Positions 54,184 through 63,432 of a DNA stretch of 63,432 nt are shown here, one piece after another. The translations under genes were made by a program, and so were the position numbers. The notes below the pieces were generated by a model. It searched no databases. It was not told where the DNA came from and worked only from the letters and a program-made list of their open reading frames with translations. Origin of the DNA: Kiritimatiellia bacterium (GTDB lineage: Bacteria > Verrucomicrobiota > Kiritimatiellia > RFP12 > UBA1067); the NCBI GenBank assembly GCA_027858965.1, contig JAQIBS010000245.1:1-63432 (forward strand). The letters run 5' to 3'. How positions within the stretch are numbered: position 1 is the first letter of the stretch; each line of letters starts with the position of its first letter.

Positions 54184-57100
54184 ATGAGTTATTTTGTAAT
54201 GTGTTTGGTTTGTGTTGTGATCAATTGCGTTCCGCTATTGGCTTTGGCTGCGGATGGTTATCTGAATGTGCTCAGCAATAACGTCGTCTGGACGGATTCG
54301 GCGCAGTGGACAAATGGTGCTCCCGCCAGCGGCGAGAATGCTAAGGTTTCGATTCTTAAACCCAGCATCAGCAGTTATACTGTGAATCTGGCCGATTCGG
54401 ATTCTCCGTGGCTACTGGGAAAAATCTACAATGACACCGCTTATAAAACGGTGACCTTCAAGGGCGGCGAGTTCCAGTTGCGCGGTACACCAGTCGAGCT
54501 GAAAGGCAACCGGACGTCGCCGTTTTATATCCAGTCCCGTCTTGCTGTGGAGACGAACCTGCTCATGTATAACGGTGGTGCCTATCATGTGATGAACACC
54601 AACCGTTTTTCGACCGCTCCTGTCGTGGTTAGAAGCGAAACTGGGCTGTTCTTCGATTTCGAGGGGGGTGAGAGTGTGCTGCCGAATCTGCAGGGCACCG
54701 GAAATGCCGGTTTCCGCAACGCGTCGGCCAGCAGTACCAGAGGTGTCGGAACACTGACTGTGACTAATCCTGCTTCATTCGCCGGTGGCTCTTCGTACAT
54801 CGGGAACGGGACGTTCTGTACGGTCAAGTCGGCTCCGGCTGAACTGACGGACCCGGCTGTGACACCGGCGCTGGTCGACACGCCGATTCTGCATCTTGAT
54901 GCCAGTTGCCACGACTCGTTCACATTCACAAACGGAATTCAGGTGCTGGAGTGGCGCGATCTTTCCGGGAATGGTTTTCATGCGCGGACGGCTGTCACCA
55001 GTAATTGCCCGCTCCTTCTGGAAGGCGAACTCGGGACGATGCCCTCCGTGGATTTCGGGCCGTACGGGACGTCCGGCCGTTATATGACATGGGCGGATAG
55101 TCTGACCACGGCACGGTCGGTCTTCTGGGTGATTGGCAGCCAGACCGGCGGCGGCTTTCTGCTCGGCGGCAGGAGTACGGCTCACTTCCATCGTGGCGGT
55201 AACCTCGGGAGTTATGCGGACGACCCTATCTGGGGCTATGAGTGCGCGGTTTCGACCACCTGGCTCAACGGACAGTCTGTGAACGGGCGTTCGGCCTCCC
55301 TGTCCGGCGGATATGATCTGATAAGCGTGACGCAGGATTCGGCACTGACGGCCAACGGATTGGCTTTTGACCGCGGGATGACCTCGCGGCGCGGTGGCCA
55401 GCGTCTTGCGGAACTGGTCATCTACGACCGGGTTTTGACCGACAACGAGCGCAGGCAGGTCGAGCATTATCTGTACGAGAAGTGGTTTGTTCGCACGCCT
55501 GACCTGCGCCATCTGCAAGCGATCAGCGATGCGGTTCTGCAGACTCTTTCGGATGGCTGTACCACCACTGTGCGCCGGCTTCAGGGACGAGGCACGTTGA
55601 CCAAGACTGGCGAGGGTGCGCTTCGTATTGAAGAGAGTTCGTCTTTTCCCGGAGCTCTCTGTTTGAATGAAGGTATGCTTGTTCTCTCCAATGTGGTGCC
55701 CGTCGCAACTTCGGCGTCAATTGCAGCCACCCCGGTTTTCCATTTGGACGCGGCTGCCTGGGCAACGACGATGACATTGACCAACGACCGTGTTCATGTA
55801 TGGGAGGATGCGGATGGACTGGCGATCTTTGCCCAGCTCTCAAACGCCTCGGCCAAACCGCCGGTGCTGATGCGCAATGCGCTGAATGGGCTGCCTGTTG
55901 TGGATTTTGGCTGTCTCGGCTCGCAGCAGTTTCTGGACTGGAGCCAGCGGCTCACATCAATCGGCACCGTTATCTGGGTGTTGGGCGGGCAGAGCGGTGG
56001 TAATTTTCTGCTGTGCGATTCAGTCAGCTATACCACGAACCCCGATTTCCATCGCGGGAGTCGGCCGAGTTTTACCGGGATCGATTACACGATCGAGACA
56101 GCACTCTTCAATACTAAGAATACGATGATCACATGGGTTGACGGATGCCTCGTCAACGGTCGGAGTACGCCGCTTTCCGGCGGCTATCAAATGATCACAG
56201 CAAATCGCTATGGAGGATTTTGTGCGGCATCCCGTATCGGACAGGACCGGACCTTCACAAGCCGAAGCGGCGGAGTTCGTCTTGCGGAGCTGTTGATTTA
56301 CGACCGTGTTCTGACGGAACAGGAACGGCTGGACACTGAGTCCAATCTGCGCGCGAAATGGTTTGGACAGCCGTCCACACTACAGACGCTTGTGGCGAAT
56401 GGAAATGGCATGTTGTGTGCGGAGAACGACCTTGTGATCGATACGCTCTCAGGTACGGGCACTGTCACAAAAACAGGTTCTGGAAACGTGACCCTCAAAG
56501 GGTTGGTTTCCTTCACAGGTTCGCTGGAAACTGATGAGGGAGCTTTTGTGCTTCCCTCGCGCGGTGAGGCACCCATTGCTCCCGTGGCGGGGTACGCAGC
56601 GTGGTTCGATGCCTCGTTGACCAATACGATGACGTTTGAGCCGGGTTCTCAGCGTGTCAAACGCTGGGAAACGGTGAATAATGCGTCTTATGGTGCTACG
56701 AATATTCTGGCCAGGGCTCCGTTATTATTGCCCTCTGCTCTAAATGGATTGTCTGTGTTGGATTTTGAAGGAATGTATAGTGGACGCAGACTGCTCTGGG
56801 AAGTTCCGACGAATGGAATCCGCACGGTCTTTCTGGTTTATGGAAGTCAGAACGGAGGCGGGTATCTCCTCGGATCGACGGAGAACACATCGCTTTTTTC
56901 ACGCAATATCGACAATGCGGCTTATCCGATTTCGGGGCAGGATAATACTGTCGGGCGTGGTTTCGCATGGATTGACGGGTTGGAGGTCAATCCGAAGATA
57001 CAAGGCATGAATGGCGACTACCAGCTTGTTACGCTGCTCACTGGGGGAGATACAGAGGTGGATGCGTTCTCGTATCGTAATGCATCGGATGGGGGCGGCC

Positions 57101-58623
57101 AGCGCTATGCCGAGGTAATTGTGTACGACAAGCCGCTCGCCGACGAGGACCGCAAGGCGGTCGAGGCTTATCTGCTTGCAAAATGGTTCAATCGCCCTGC
57201 GCATGGGTACACGGTGCCGGGCTTTCCGACGATTTCTGGGCTGGCGCTTGTGAACGATGCGGCATTCGACCTTGGTTCTGGCCAAACCAACAGCATCGGC
57301 TGGCTGACAGGTTCAGGCAACCTGATTAAGACCGGTGAAGGCTTTCTGGACATTGCCGGCAGTACGGTCGGATTCAGCGGCTCGCTGGATGTTCGCGAGG
57401 GTACACTGCGTTACACTGCTCAGGCGTTCAACCCGACAAATCCGCCGGTCACAAGTCAGTTACTCATCAACCTCGATGCCTCTCAGACTAACACGCTTAC
57501 GCTGGATGGCTCGGATCAGGTGTCGCAGTGGCGCGATGTTTCGAACAACGGCCGATACGCGTATGCGCCGGGTAAAACTCCTTCGGTTTATGCGGATGCT
57601 GACCTCGGTGGGCGTGCCACCGTCGATTTCGGGGAATACGGATCTGCTGGTTCTTATCTGATGTTTGACAACGCGATTACCAATGTCATGTCGGTTTTCT
57701 GGGTGCTCGGCAGCCAGGAAGGCGGTGGCTTTTTGCTGGGCTGCTATGATCCAGACAATTCTTCCATCTGCGATTTTCACCGCGGCCCACGGGTTAATAA
57801 CAGCCTCAATCCAGTCACGACAGAGAATAGGCTTTATGGATATAATGCGCCGTCACGGGTTACGGCTGGCAAGACCTATGTCGATGAAGTGCTTATTCCT
57901 TCGCCGGGCGGTACGGCTGCCACCAACATTCTGAATGGAGGCTACCAGCTGATTGAGACGCATTGCACCGACAATACACGTGCCGATGGGTTGGCCATGG
58001 ATCGGGCGTTTACGGACCGCCGCGGCGGTCAGCGGCTGGCCGAACTGCTTATTTTCAGCCGGTCTGTCACAGAGGGCGAACGCACACTTCTCGACGCGTA
58101 TCTCAACTGGAAATGGTTCGGACGCACTACGCCCCACTCCCTTTTCATGCCGCCTGACGGGGCTGTGGCAGACACTGTGCGTGTCGCGACCGGTGCCACG
58201 CTGGAGCTGGGTGGTTTCACCCAGGACACCCGTGCTCTCGTGGGCGGTGGCACGATCGGCGGCGGCAATCTCTCTGTCACGGGGCTCGTTGATCTCTCTG
58301 ATCCGGATGCGGGAACCCTGTCGGTCAACGGTGATCTCACCCTTGCAGACGGTGTGACGGTGCAGGTAGGCCCGGGAAATACGGTTGATGTGAATGGTAT
58401 GTTGACGATCAATGGATCCGGCCTGATCGAGTGGCCTGACGTGTCTCCTGCGGTTGGTTCTACGGCGATATTCACGTATGACACCCTTGCGGGTGCGAAC
58501 AATCTGGCCCTCTGGGATAGTGAAGATCCTGCTGTATCGCACTACTCCGTGCATGTTTATGCTAATGAAGGCACCGTCTACGTGTCCGTTTCTCCAAAGG
58601 GGACTTTGATCATCATAAGATGA
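54184..58623 (+). CDS. secreted surface protein with four LamG-like repeats
   Basis: A 1479-residue exported protein (signal peptide about residues 1-22, ending ALAA). After an N-terminal beta-strand region it has four copies of a 200-220-residue module at about residues 235-436, 516-726, 803-1002 and 1093-1314. Each begins HLDAS or WFDAS with LEWRDLSGNG, has a VFWVIGSQTGGGFLLG segment, and ends RLAELVIYDRVLTDNERRxVExYLxxKWF. These match the modules of the 2121-residue protein at 2.8 kb. Short beta-strand repeats (GTLTKTGEGALRI) separate them. The end SPKGTLIIIR is the shared tail. GGAG lies 8 bases before the ATG. A glycan-binding or surface-layer role is inferred; it precedes a secreted GH13-like enzyme on the same strand. 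Confidence 0.85.
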   Translation: MSYFVMCLVCVVINCVPLLALAADGYLNVLSNNVVWTDSAQWTNGAPASGENAKVSILKPSISSYTVNLADSDSPWLLGKIYNDTAYKTVTFKGGEFQLRGTPVELKGNRTSPFYIQSRLAVETNLLMYNGGAYHVMNTNRFSTAPVVVRSETGLFFDFEGGESVLPNLQGTGNAGFRNASASSTRGVGTLTVTNPASFAGGSSYIGNGTFCTVKSAPAELTDPAVTPALVDTPILHLDASCHDSFTFTNGIQVLEWRDLSGNGFHARTAVTSNCPLLLEGELGTMPSVDFGPYGTSGRYMTWADSLTTARSVFWVIGSQTGGGFLLGGRSTAHFHRGGNLGSYADDPIWGYECAVSTTWLNGQSVNGRSASLSGGYDLISVTQDSALTANGLAFDRGMTSRRGGQRLAELVIYDRVLTDNERRQVEHYLYEKWFVRTPDLRHLQAISDAVLQTLSDGCTTTVRRLQGRGTLTKTGEGALRIEESSSFPGALCLNEGMLVLSNVVPVATSASIAATPVFHLDAAAWATTMTLTNDRVHVWEDADGLAIFAQLSNASAKPPVLMRNALNGLPVVDFGCLGSQQFLDWSQRLTSIGTVIWVLGGQSGGNFLLCDSVSYTTNPDFHRGSRPSFTGIDYTIETALFNTKNTMITWVDGCLVNGRSTPLSGGYQMITANRYGGFCAASRIGQDRTFTSRSGGVRLAELLIYDRVLTEQERLDTESNLRAKWFGQPSTLQTLVANGNGMLCAENDLVIDTLSGTGTVTKTGSGNVTLKGLVSFTGSLETDEGAFVLPSRGEAPIAPVAGYAAWFDASLTNTMTFEPGSQRVKRWETVNNASYGATNILARAPLLLPSALNGLSVLDFEGMYSGRRLLWEVPTNGIRTVFLVYGSQNGGGYLLGSTENTSLFSRNIDNAAYPISGQDNTVGRGFAWIDGLEVNPKIQGMNGDYQLVTLLTGGDTEVDAFSYRNASDGGGQRYAEVIVYDKPLADEDRKAVEAYLLAKWFNRPAHGYTVPGFPTISGLALVNDAAFDLGSGQTNSIGWLTGSGNLIKTGEGFLDIAGSTVGFSGSLDVREGTLRYTAQAFNPTNPPVTSQLLINLDASQTNTLTLDGSDQVSQWRDVSNNGRYAYAPGKTPSVYADADLGGRATVDFGEYGSAGSYLMFDNAITNVMSVFWVLGSQEGGGFLLGCYDPDNSSICDFHRGPRVNNSLNPVTTENRLYGYNAPSRVTAGKTYVDEVLIPSPGGTAATNILNGGYQLIETHCTDNTRADGLAMDRAFTDRRGGQRLAELLIFSRSVTEGERTLLDAYLNWKWFGRTTPHSLFMPPDGAVADTVRVATGATLELGGFTQDTRALVGGGTIGGGNLSVTGLVDLSDPDAGTLSVNGDLTLADGVTVQVGPGNTVDVNGMLTINGSGLIEWPDVSPAVGSTAIFTYDTLAGANNLALWDSEDPAVSHYSVHVYANEGTVYVSVSPKGTLIIIR

Positions 58624-58844
58624 CCGCGCTTGTACTGCTCTTGAAAATTCCTGATGCAATTATATATGCGACAACTAGAGAACAGGGGTGCATGCTGGTT
58701 TCATCAGGTATGTAATCCTGAAAAACGAAGCGCAAATTGTGTTAAATGATCCGTTGAATTATTTTGGAACCTGAAACTCGAACACCTAAACGTTTTGAGA
58801 AAAGATCAGTTGCAATAAGATTATTCCAAACTCCAAACTCTCTC

Positions 58845-58988
58845 TTACTTGATCATTATCAATGTGCCTTTCGGCTTGAACCACTCCGGTGCTGTCCCGT
58901 ATCTGTAAACTGCGACATTGTCGAGTTCACTGGCATCGGCGGCAGCCCCATCGAAGAGATAGGAGGAAAATCCGATTTCACTTGAATA
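58845..58988 (-). pseudogene. C-terminal remnant of another surface protein with the GTLIMIK tail
   Basis: A minus-strand stretch of about 47 codons reads SYLFDGAAADASELDNVAVY and RYGTAPEWFKPKGTLIMIK then stop. It has the end-of-LamG/beta-sandwich pattern and the same terminal motif as the four large surface proteins of this window. Upstream the frame loses coding character within a few codons, so only the tail end survives. It lies between the four-repeat surface protein and the GH13-like gene and is not part of either. Confidence 0.7.
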
Positions 58989-59050
58989 GGGGTGATGATG
59001 ATCTTCAATGTTATTAAATGATCTGGGTATTGTTGTATTAAGGGGGATGT

Positions 59051-62000
59051 ATGTTTAATAGAATCTTTGTTTTTGCTGTTGTTTTGTTGTCGGTTTGTGG
59101 TTTGGGGGCGGAGCCTCTTAAATTGCAGTCGTCTGTGCAGGGAACTCTCTTTGGTAATAAGCGCTTTGCCGTCAGATTTGATGCGCGTACGGGGTGGCCC
59201 GGAGAGGTGCTCTGTGATGGGGAATGTGTAATTCATGCTACGGAATCGAAACAGTGCTTTGATCTGAAACAGGATAAAAAATGGGTGACCGGTGGCGGGA
59301 AAGCTGTTAAATCCCTCGGGTTTGATCAAATTTCTTCGGATACAGTTCGGAGCCGTATGCAGGTTGGTGATTGGTCGGTTGATGTTAATCTGCAGATGTT
59401 TCCTGAAAAACGAATGCTGCGTAAATGGTTTGAGATAAGCTGGAATGGAGCAGAACCTACTAAGATTAAAGGCTTCTGGTTCAAGGAGGGCGTTCTGACG
59501 CTAGGTCCGGGCGGCAGCTATTTCTGTCCGGCGGCATATCCTCCGAAGCATATTCAGACGCAGGATCTTGTGAAGGGCCATAAAGCACATAGCGGTCGCA
59601 GTCCCTGTCCTGTGATAGGTGATACAGGTAAAGGATGGTCGGTTCTGTGGGTTGCGGATGAAATGCCGGCTTATGCGGATCGAGGAGGTGCAGAAGTCAA
59701 GGAGAGCGATGACTTTATCAGTGTTACACGCTCTTATAATATAAAAGGACATATGTGCAAGGGTGTTACACAGCTGGTTGGCGATGCGTGGCTGTGGGTG
59801 CTGCCAACCGATGGTGATACTGTGCTACGGCGTATGCCTGAATGGTTTCAGCATGTGGGACAGCTGCCTCCCGCGGATCGCCCTGCATGGTTGAAACGGG
59901 TGATTCTTTACTCTTTTCATCCCGGTGGAACAATTGGTTCGAGCTGTAAGGACCTTGGGGGCTTTAAACCTGCCACAGATCTGCTGTCACATATTGACGA
60001 TCTTGGTTGCAATGCTATCTGGTTGATGCCTCTGGAGGACAAGTCGATTTACTGGCCGCGGGATTATTATAAGCTTCAGGAGGGACTTGGATCACCGCAG
60101 GATTATAAGGGGCTCACAGCCAAAGCACATCAACTTGGAATGCGGGTGTGGCAGGATTGTGTTCCACACGGTGGATGCAATGAGTATCCACGTGCCAAGG
60201 AACATCCTGAATGGCTTGTTCAGAAAGAGGATGGTTCAACCCTGCATTACTGGTGTTTTGATTTCAACTGGCCCTCATGGATTCAATATATGAGCGATGT
60301 GGTCTCTTTCTATACCCGTGAATATGAACTTGATGGTTTTCGGATCGATGCCTGTGGTGGTAGCAAGATACCCAACTGGAATTCGGATATTCCCTATGCG
60401 CGTGCCAGCCATGCGCAGGCACAGGGCGGACTCGCCATGCAGCGGGCTCTACGTAAAGCGGTTAAGGCTGTCAGGAAGGATGGTGCCAATCTGGCAGAGG
60501 TTGGTTCGAGTATTCATGGAACTGTGAGTGATTCCACCTATGATTTTGATCTCTGTTATCGCGTGATGCATGATTATCGTAAATTGCCTGCGGCTGAGTT
60601 CGTTTCAAATCTGCAGCAATGGCTGCACGAACAGCAGTATGCCGAACTGCCGGATCTGGTCCGTATGCGCCATCTGGAGAGTCACGATAGCCTACGTTCT
60701 GGTTTGTGGTATGGAGCCGCACCACAGCGAGCTCTGCTGGCTCTTATCTCCTGGATACATGGAATACCGATGATCTATCATGAGATGGAGAAAGGAAACA
60801 CCGAATATTTCCGTCGTATATTCCATCTGCGGAACCATGTGGCTGAATTGAATATGGGCTCTGCCGATTATCTTGCAGTAAAGGCACCGGATGGGGTTTT
60901 TGCCTGTCTGCGCAGTGCACGGCTTCCTGCAAAGGACGATCCTTACTGGGATGATGATTATAGCTGGGATACCCAGCCACATAGCGCTGAACGTAGCTCC
61001 GTGGTGCTGGTAAATCTTAATGGTAAACCGGTTCAGGGATCGGTTGACATTTCCCCTGAGGTTCTGCCCGAAGCGCTTCGTGGATGTAAATGGGTCCGGG
61101 ATCTGATGACTGGCGAGAAGCTGTCCCTGCAGAGTGGAGCAGTAACCGTCTCCCTCCCGGCCTTTGGATATACGGTACTGCGTTTTGAAAGCAATGCACT
61201 TCCTGAAATACCGGCGCTTTCCTTACATCCTGTGAAGTATGAAGCTGTGAAAGCACCGGTTAATTTTAAGTTGAAGTGTGGATCAGGTTCGTTGGTGTTT
61301 GACTCCAAAAGTGGAATGCCTACCGCATGGAAAACGGGCTGGTTTAGCTCTATGCCATTACTGATGGATATGGCGCTTCCTGAAAGTGTTGCTAGATCCG
61401 CAAAAATTGTTCCTTCGCGTCTGCAAAGCAGTAAGGAAATGGTTGCCACTACGCATGTCTTTGGCAGTAGCTCGCTTGAAACACATTATGAGGCGGTTGA
61501 GGATGGAGTGCGAGTGCATGCACGATGGACGGGTGAGCCGCCGGTGGGTGCGGCTCTTCTGTTTGAAATTCCCGAGGCTGAAACATGGTTTGCAAGCTCG
61601 GCAGAGGGGCGCTTCGAGAGTCCGTTCCGTGTCCGACATCCGGGGTGTGAAGGTGTGATCAGTTCAATCTATCGTCTGCCGCAGGGTACCTCTGTGATTT
61701 GGGATTCGCGGTTACATCCTTTTGGTTTGGATGAGACGCATGCAACGGTCGGTGCGTTATGTGAGAAGGGCCGGCTTGCCTTTGGATTTGATCAGAATCA
61801 CCTGCCAGTGGCTGTGCAGATTCTGGATCGTATTGGCGACAACCATGGAATGAAAGTTTTGATAAGATGGAGTGATCAGACGGATGGAGTCAAGGTCGGC
61901 GGGAATGAACTGGTTTTCACAATTCGCAATCGGCCGGTGCAGGATAATGGGCCGGAGACAGGAACCGGTGATGATAGGCTGGTCCAGGAGGCTGGAGGTT

Positions 62001-63265
62001 GGCGTTTTGAGAATGAGAACCTGCGCGTTCGCTTCTCTCGTAACGGACGCCTGTGTGGTATTTGGCGGCCCGATAATGGCTCATGGCAGCGTGTGCTTGA
62101 GAATGGTGGTATCTATAACGACAGGGGCTATGGCTCCCATAAGCACTATGCGCAGGAGAATGATGTGGAGGCATACGCGCGTCTGGAACGTGATGGCTCT
62201 CGCATTAAGATTTCTTTTCAGGGGGCATTACGGGGATTTTATCGCTTCGACAAGATGGCGCATCCGATCAGTTTCTATACGGAATATGTCTTTGATGATG
62301 GAGATGACTTCGGTTTTGCCTGTGCTGTCAAGCCAGAGACACCTGCATCGGGGGACTCCGCATTTCTTTCAATGATGTTCCGTACCAGCGCAATGGTTCG
62401 GGCTGAACTCCTTGATGGCAAGCAGGTTTTGCTGGAGGGGGAACGCAACTCCGGTCGGGGGCGCTACCTTCAGACATCCAAATCAAAAGAACCGGGGCAC
62501 ATGCCGACATCTATTCTGCTTGAAGATGCTAAGGATAATGTTCTTTGTCTGAATGATGTAATGTGGTTCGGGGCGTTGCCCAAAAATGTATTTATGGATG
62601 CTGAGGATCTGCACCTTGCCTGGATGGATGGGCCGATCGGATCATCTGCTGTAGGACGATGGAGCGGCATGCGCTGTCGCATTGGTTTTGACGGAAAAGT
62701 TACAGCCGTTAATGGAAAAGATGCGCTTCCCTTTCTTCCCTTTGTTAAGAGCCCCTCTGAGATTCTGCGTGATGGGGATTTTGAAGGCGATAGTTTAAGC
62801 CGCGTGGTGCTGTTGTCTTCCGGGGCTGAGCTAGTAGCTGCGTGTGCTGGAGCTAATGTCTGGTCAATGCCTGAGGGTGCAGAGCGGGTGGTTGAAGATG
62901 GACGCAGCTGTATGCGTGTTGTTGGAGATGGTGTCGGGTATCTGCTAGTCCGCCAGGTGTTGTCAGTCGCTGAGTTTAAGAGCGGAACGAGCTGGCGATT
63001 GCATGCCAAGATAAAGGCGCGGGGCGTTGAGAAAGGTGATCCCAGTTGGAAGACCGCCTGCCTGCGCTGGGCTGTGCGCGCGGGAGAAAAGACCCATTAT
63101 GCAACTGCCAGTCAACCGCTGGGTGACAGCGATTGGCATCCGGTGCAGGTGGATATGAAGATGCCTGATGGTATTGGGTCAATATCGGTTGAGGCAGGGC
63201 TGAATGGGAATAAGGGAACTATATGGGTGGATGATTTCTCTGTTGAGAAATTAGGGGAAGAGTAA
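59051..63265 (+). CDS. secreted GH13-like (alpha-amylase family) multidomain enzyme
   Basis: A 1404-residue exported protein (signal peptide about residues 1-20, ending LGAE). An N-terminal beta-sandwich (about 20-270, resembling the mutarotase-like domain preceding some glycosidase barrels) is followed by an alpha-amylase-type barrel (about 275-640). Its catalytic residues are the nucleophile D433 with R431 (DGFRIDAC), the acid/base E483 (LAEVGSS) and D546 (HLESHDS). A second beta-sandwich (about 730-1060) and a C-terminal carbohydrate-binding-like domain (about 1260-1404, DGDFEGDSLSR ... WVDDFSVEK) complete it. The substrate may be an alpha-glucan, but the unusual flanking domains suggest another alpha-linked polymer. 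AGGGGG lies 4 bases before the ATG. It lacks the GTLIIIR-type tail. Confidence 0.87.
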   Translation: MFNRIFVFAVVLLSVCGLGAEPLKLQSSVQGTLFGNKRFAVRFDARTGWPGEVLCDGECVIHATESKQCFDLKQDKKWVTGGGKAVKSLGFDQISSDTVRSRMQVGDWSVDVNLQMFPEKRMLRKWFEISWNGAEPTKIKGFWFKEGVLTLGPGGSYFCPAAYPPKHIQTQDLVKGHKAHSGRSPCPVIGDTGKGWSVLWVADEMPAYADRGGAEVKESDDFISVTRSYNIKGHMCKGVTQLVGDAWLWVLPTDGDTVLRRMPEWFQHVGQLPPADRPAWLKRVILYSFHPGGTIGSSCKDLGGFKPATDLLSHIDDLGCNAIWLMPLEDKSIYWPRDYYKLQEGLGSPQDYKGLTAKAHQLGMRVWQDCVPHGGCNEYPRAKEHPEWLVQKEDGSTLHYWCFDFNWPSWIQYMSDVVSFYTREYELDGFRIDACGGSKIPNWNSDIPYARASHAQAQGGLAMQRALRKAVKAVRKDGANLAEVGSSIHGTVSDSTYDFDLCYRVMHDYRKLPAAEFVSNLQQWLHEQQYAELPDLVRMRHLESHDSLRSGLWYGAAPQRALLALISWIHGIPMIYHEMEKGNTEYFRRIFHLRNHVAELNMGSADYLAVKAPDGVFACLRSARLPAKDDPYWDDDYSWDTQPHSAERSSVVLVNLNGKPVQGSVDISPEVLPEALRGCKWVRDLMTGEKLSLQSGAVTVSLPAFGYTVLRFESNALPEIPALSLHPVKYEAVKAPVNFKLKCGSGSLVFDSKSGMPTAWKTGWFSSMPLLMDMALPESVARSAKIVPSRLQSSKEMVATTHVFGSSSLETHYEAVEDGVRVHARWTGEPPVGAALLFEIPEAETWFASSAEGRFESPFRVRHPGCEGVISSIYRLPQGTSVIWDSRLHPFGLDETHATVGALCEKGRLAFGFDQNHLPVAVQILDRIGDNHGMKVLIRWSDQTDGVKVGGNELVFTIRNRPVQDNGPETGTGDDRLVQEAGGWRFENENLRVRFSRNGRLCGIWRPDNGSWQRVLENGGIYNDRGYGSHKHYAQENDVEAYARLERDGSRIKISFQGALRGFYRFDKMAHPISFYTEYVFDDGDDFGFACAVKPETPASGDSAFLSMMFRTSAMVRAELLDGKQVLLEGERNSGRGRYLQTSKSKEPGHMPTSILLEDAKDNVLCLNDVMWFGALPKNVFMDAEDLHLAWMDGPIGSSAVGRWSGMRCRIGFDGKVTAVNGKDALPFLPFVKSPSEILRDGDFEGDSLSRVVLLSSGAELVAACAGANVWSMPEGAERVVEDGRSCMRVVGDGVGYLLVRQVLSVAEFKSGTSWRLHAKIKARGVEKGDPSWKTACLRWAVRAGEKTHYATASQPLGDSDWHPVQVDMKMPDGIGSISVEAGLNGNKGTIWVDDFSVEKLGEE

Positions 63266-63318
63266 GGTAGCTGGGTAGATGGGTAGATGGGTAGATGGTA
63301 GCTGGTAGCTGGGTAGAT
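63266..63318 (+). repeat. TAGCTGG/GGTAGATG word array at the window edge
   Basis: Words such as GGTAGCTG, GGTAGATG (three in a row) and TAGCTGG follow the stop codon immediately. They share TAGCTGG with the arrays after phoR and tRNA-Val. If the design holds, the complementary arm lies just beyond the window. Confidence 0.75.
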
Positions 63319-63432
63319 TTAAGGTAGAAAAATAGAGGGGTAGGAAGATGGGTGCGCTTCGTTGTTTTTTGAGGTAAAAAATTGAAAAAAAATGGGTGTG
63401 CTTTGTGAAATAATCTAAACTGTTAACTGACG

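Noticed and set aside
57853-58659. A 268-residue minus-strand protein opposite the four-LamG gene
   Set aside because: Arg/His-rich translation of the antisense of conserved repeats; no ribosome binding site or motif.
58859-59329. A 156-residue minus-strand protein upstream of the GH13-like gene
   Set aside because: It crosses the signal peptide of the GH13-like gene in antisense. Only the different frame ending GTLIMIK at 58845 is meaningful.

Overview
The window looks like a chromosomal segment of a free-living, Gram-negative, carbohydrate-degrading anaerobe of the PVC superphylum, most likely Kiritimatiellota (former Verrucomicrobia subdivision 5). This is inferred from gene content, not from a marker tree. 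The indications are very large secreted LamG/beta-strand-repeat proteins, secreted GH29, GH13-like, DUF4091 and heparinase-like enzymes, a Tat-exported Gfo/Idh/MocA oxidoreductase, a ferredoxin-linked indolepyruvate oxidoreductase and an outer-membrane phosphate porin.

Layout. 1-2.5 kb: an SDR39U1-type epimerase-like protein and a Gfo/Idh/MocA oxidoreductase, both on the minus strand. 2.8-12.8 kb: a 2121-residue surface protein followed by a secreted DUF4091 protein. 13-15.2 kb: an FtsB/DivIC-like protein, then a decaying defence patch (Mrr nuclease, an unidentified fragment, a truncated SIR2-like protein). 15.4-23.3 kb: housekeeping genes (tRNA-Met, dnaG, lgt, an AsmA/TamB-like giant) interrupted by a four-helix-bundle gene remnant inside nested inverted repeats. 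23.5-34.6 kb: a transglutaminase-like protein and a complete phosphate island (OprP-type porin, pstS-pstC-pstA-pstB-phoU-phoB-phoR) with 11-bp-periodic PHO-box candidates before the porin and before pstS. 34.7-38 kb: a cupin, tRNA-Val and a double-LamG protein. 38-46.2 kb: gene fragments (FGE, an internally deleted fucosidase), a 1.9-k-residue heparinase-like modular protein and an intact GH29 fucosidase. 46.2-50.5 kb: a repeat-rich zone with REP-like palindromes, two broken REP-associated transposases, a type IV AbiE toxin-antitoxin pair, a second AbiEii fragment and a DUF1080 tail. 50.6-53.9 kb: an iorA-iorB operon with a third gene encoding a duplicated protein of unknown function. 54.2-63.3 kb: a four-repeat LamG-like surface protein and a secreted GH13-like enzyme.

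How the genes fit together. Three large non-enzymatic or modular surface proteins each lie just upstream of a secreted glycan-active enzyme on the same strand, so the window reads as several enzyme/scaffold pairs for complex, perhaps sulfated or fucosylated, polysaccharides. The surface proteins, and one remnant, share a short C-terminal tail (PxGT plus four or five hydrophobic residues ending in R, K or Q) that the enzymes lack. The Pho island forms a closed circuit of porin, binding protein, ABC transporter, PhoU and the PhoR/PhoB two-component pair.

The observations most worth following are (1) this shared C-terminal tail, (2) a family of intergenic hairpins whose arms are arrays of degenerate 7-10 bp words, locus-specific in sequence but alike in design, (3) the nested inverted-repeat cassette around the four-helix-bundle remnant, and (4) the duplicated GSHGG/NDAG protein in the ior operon. 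Start codons were adjusted where a ribosome binding site clearly favoured an internal start. No searches were run; family names rest on motifs read by eye.
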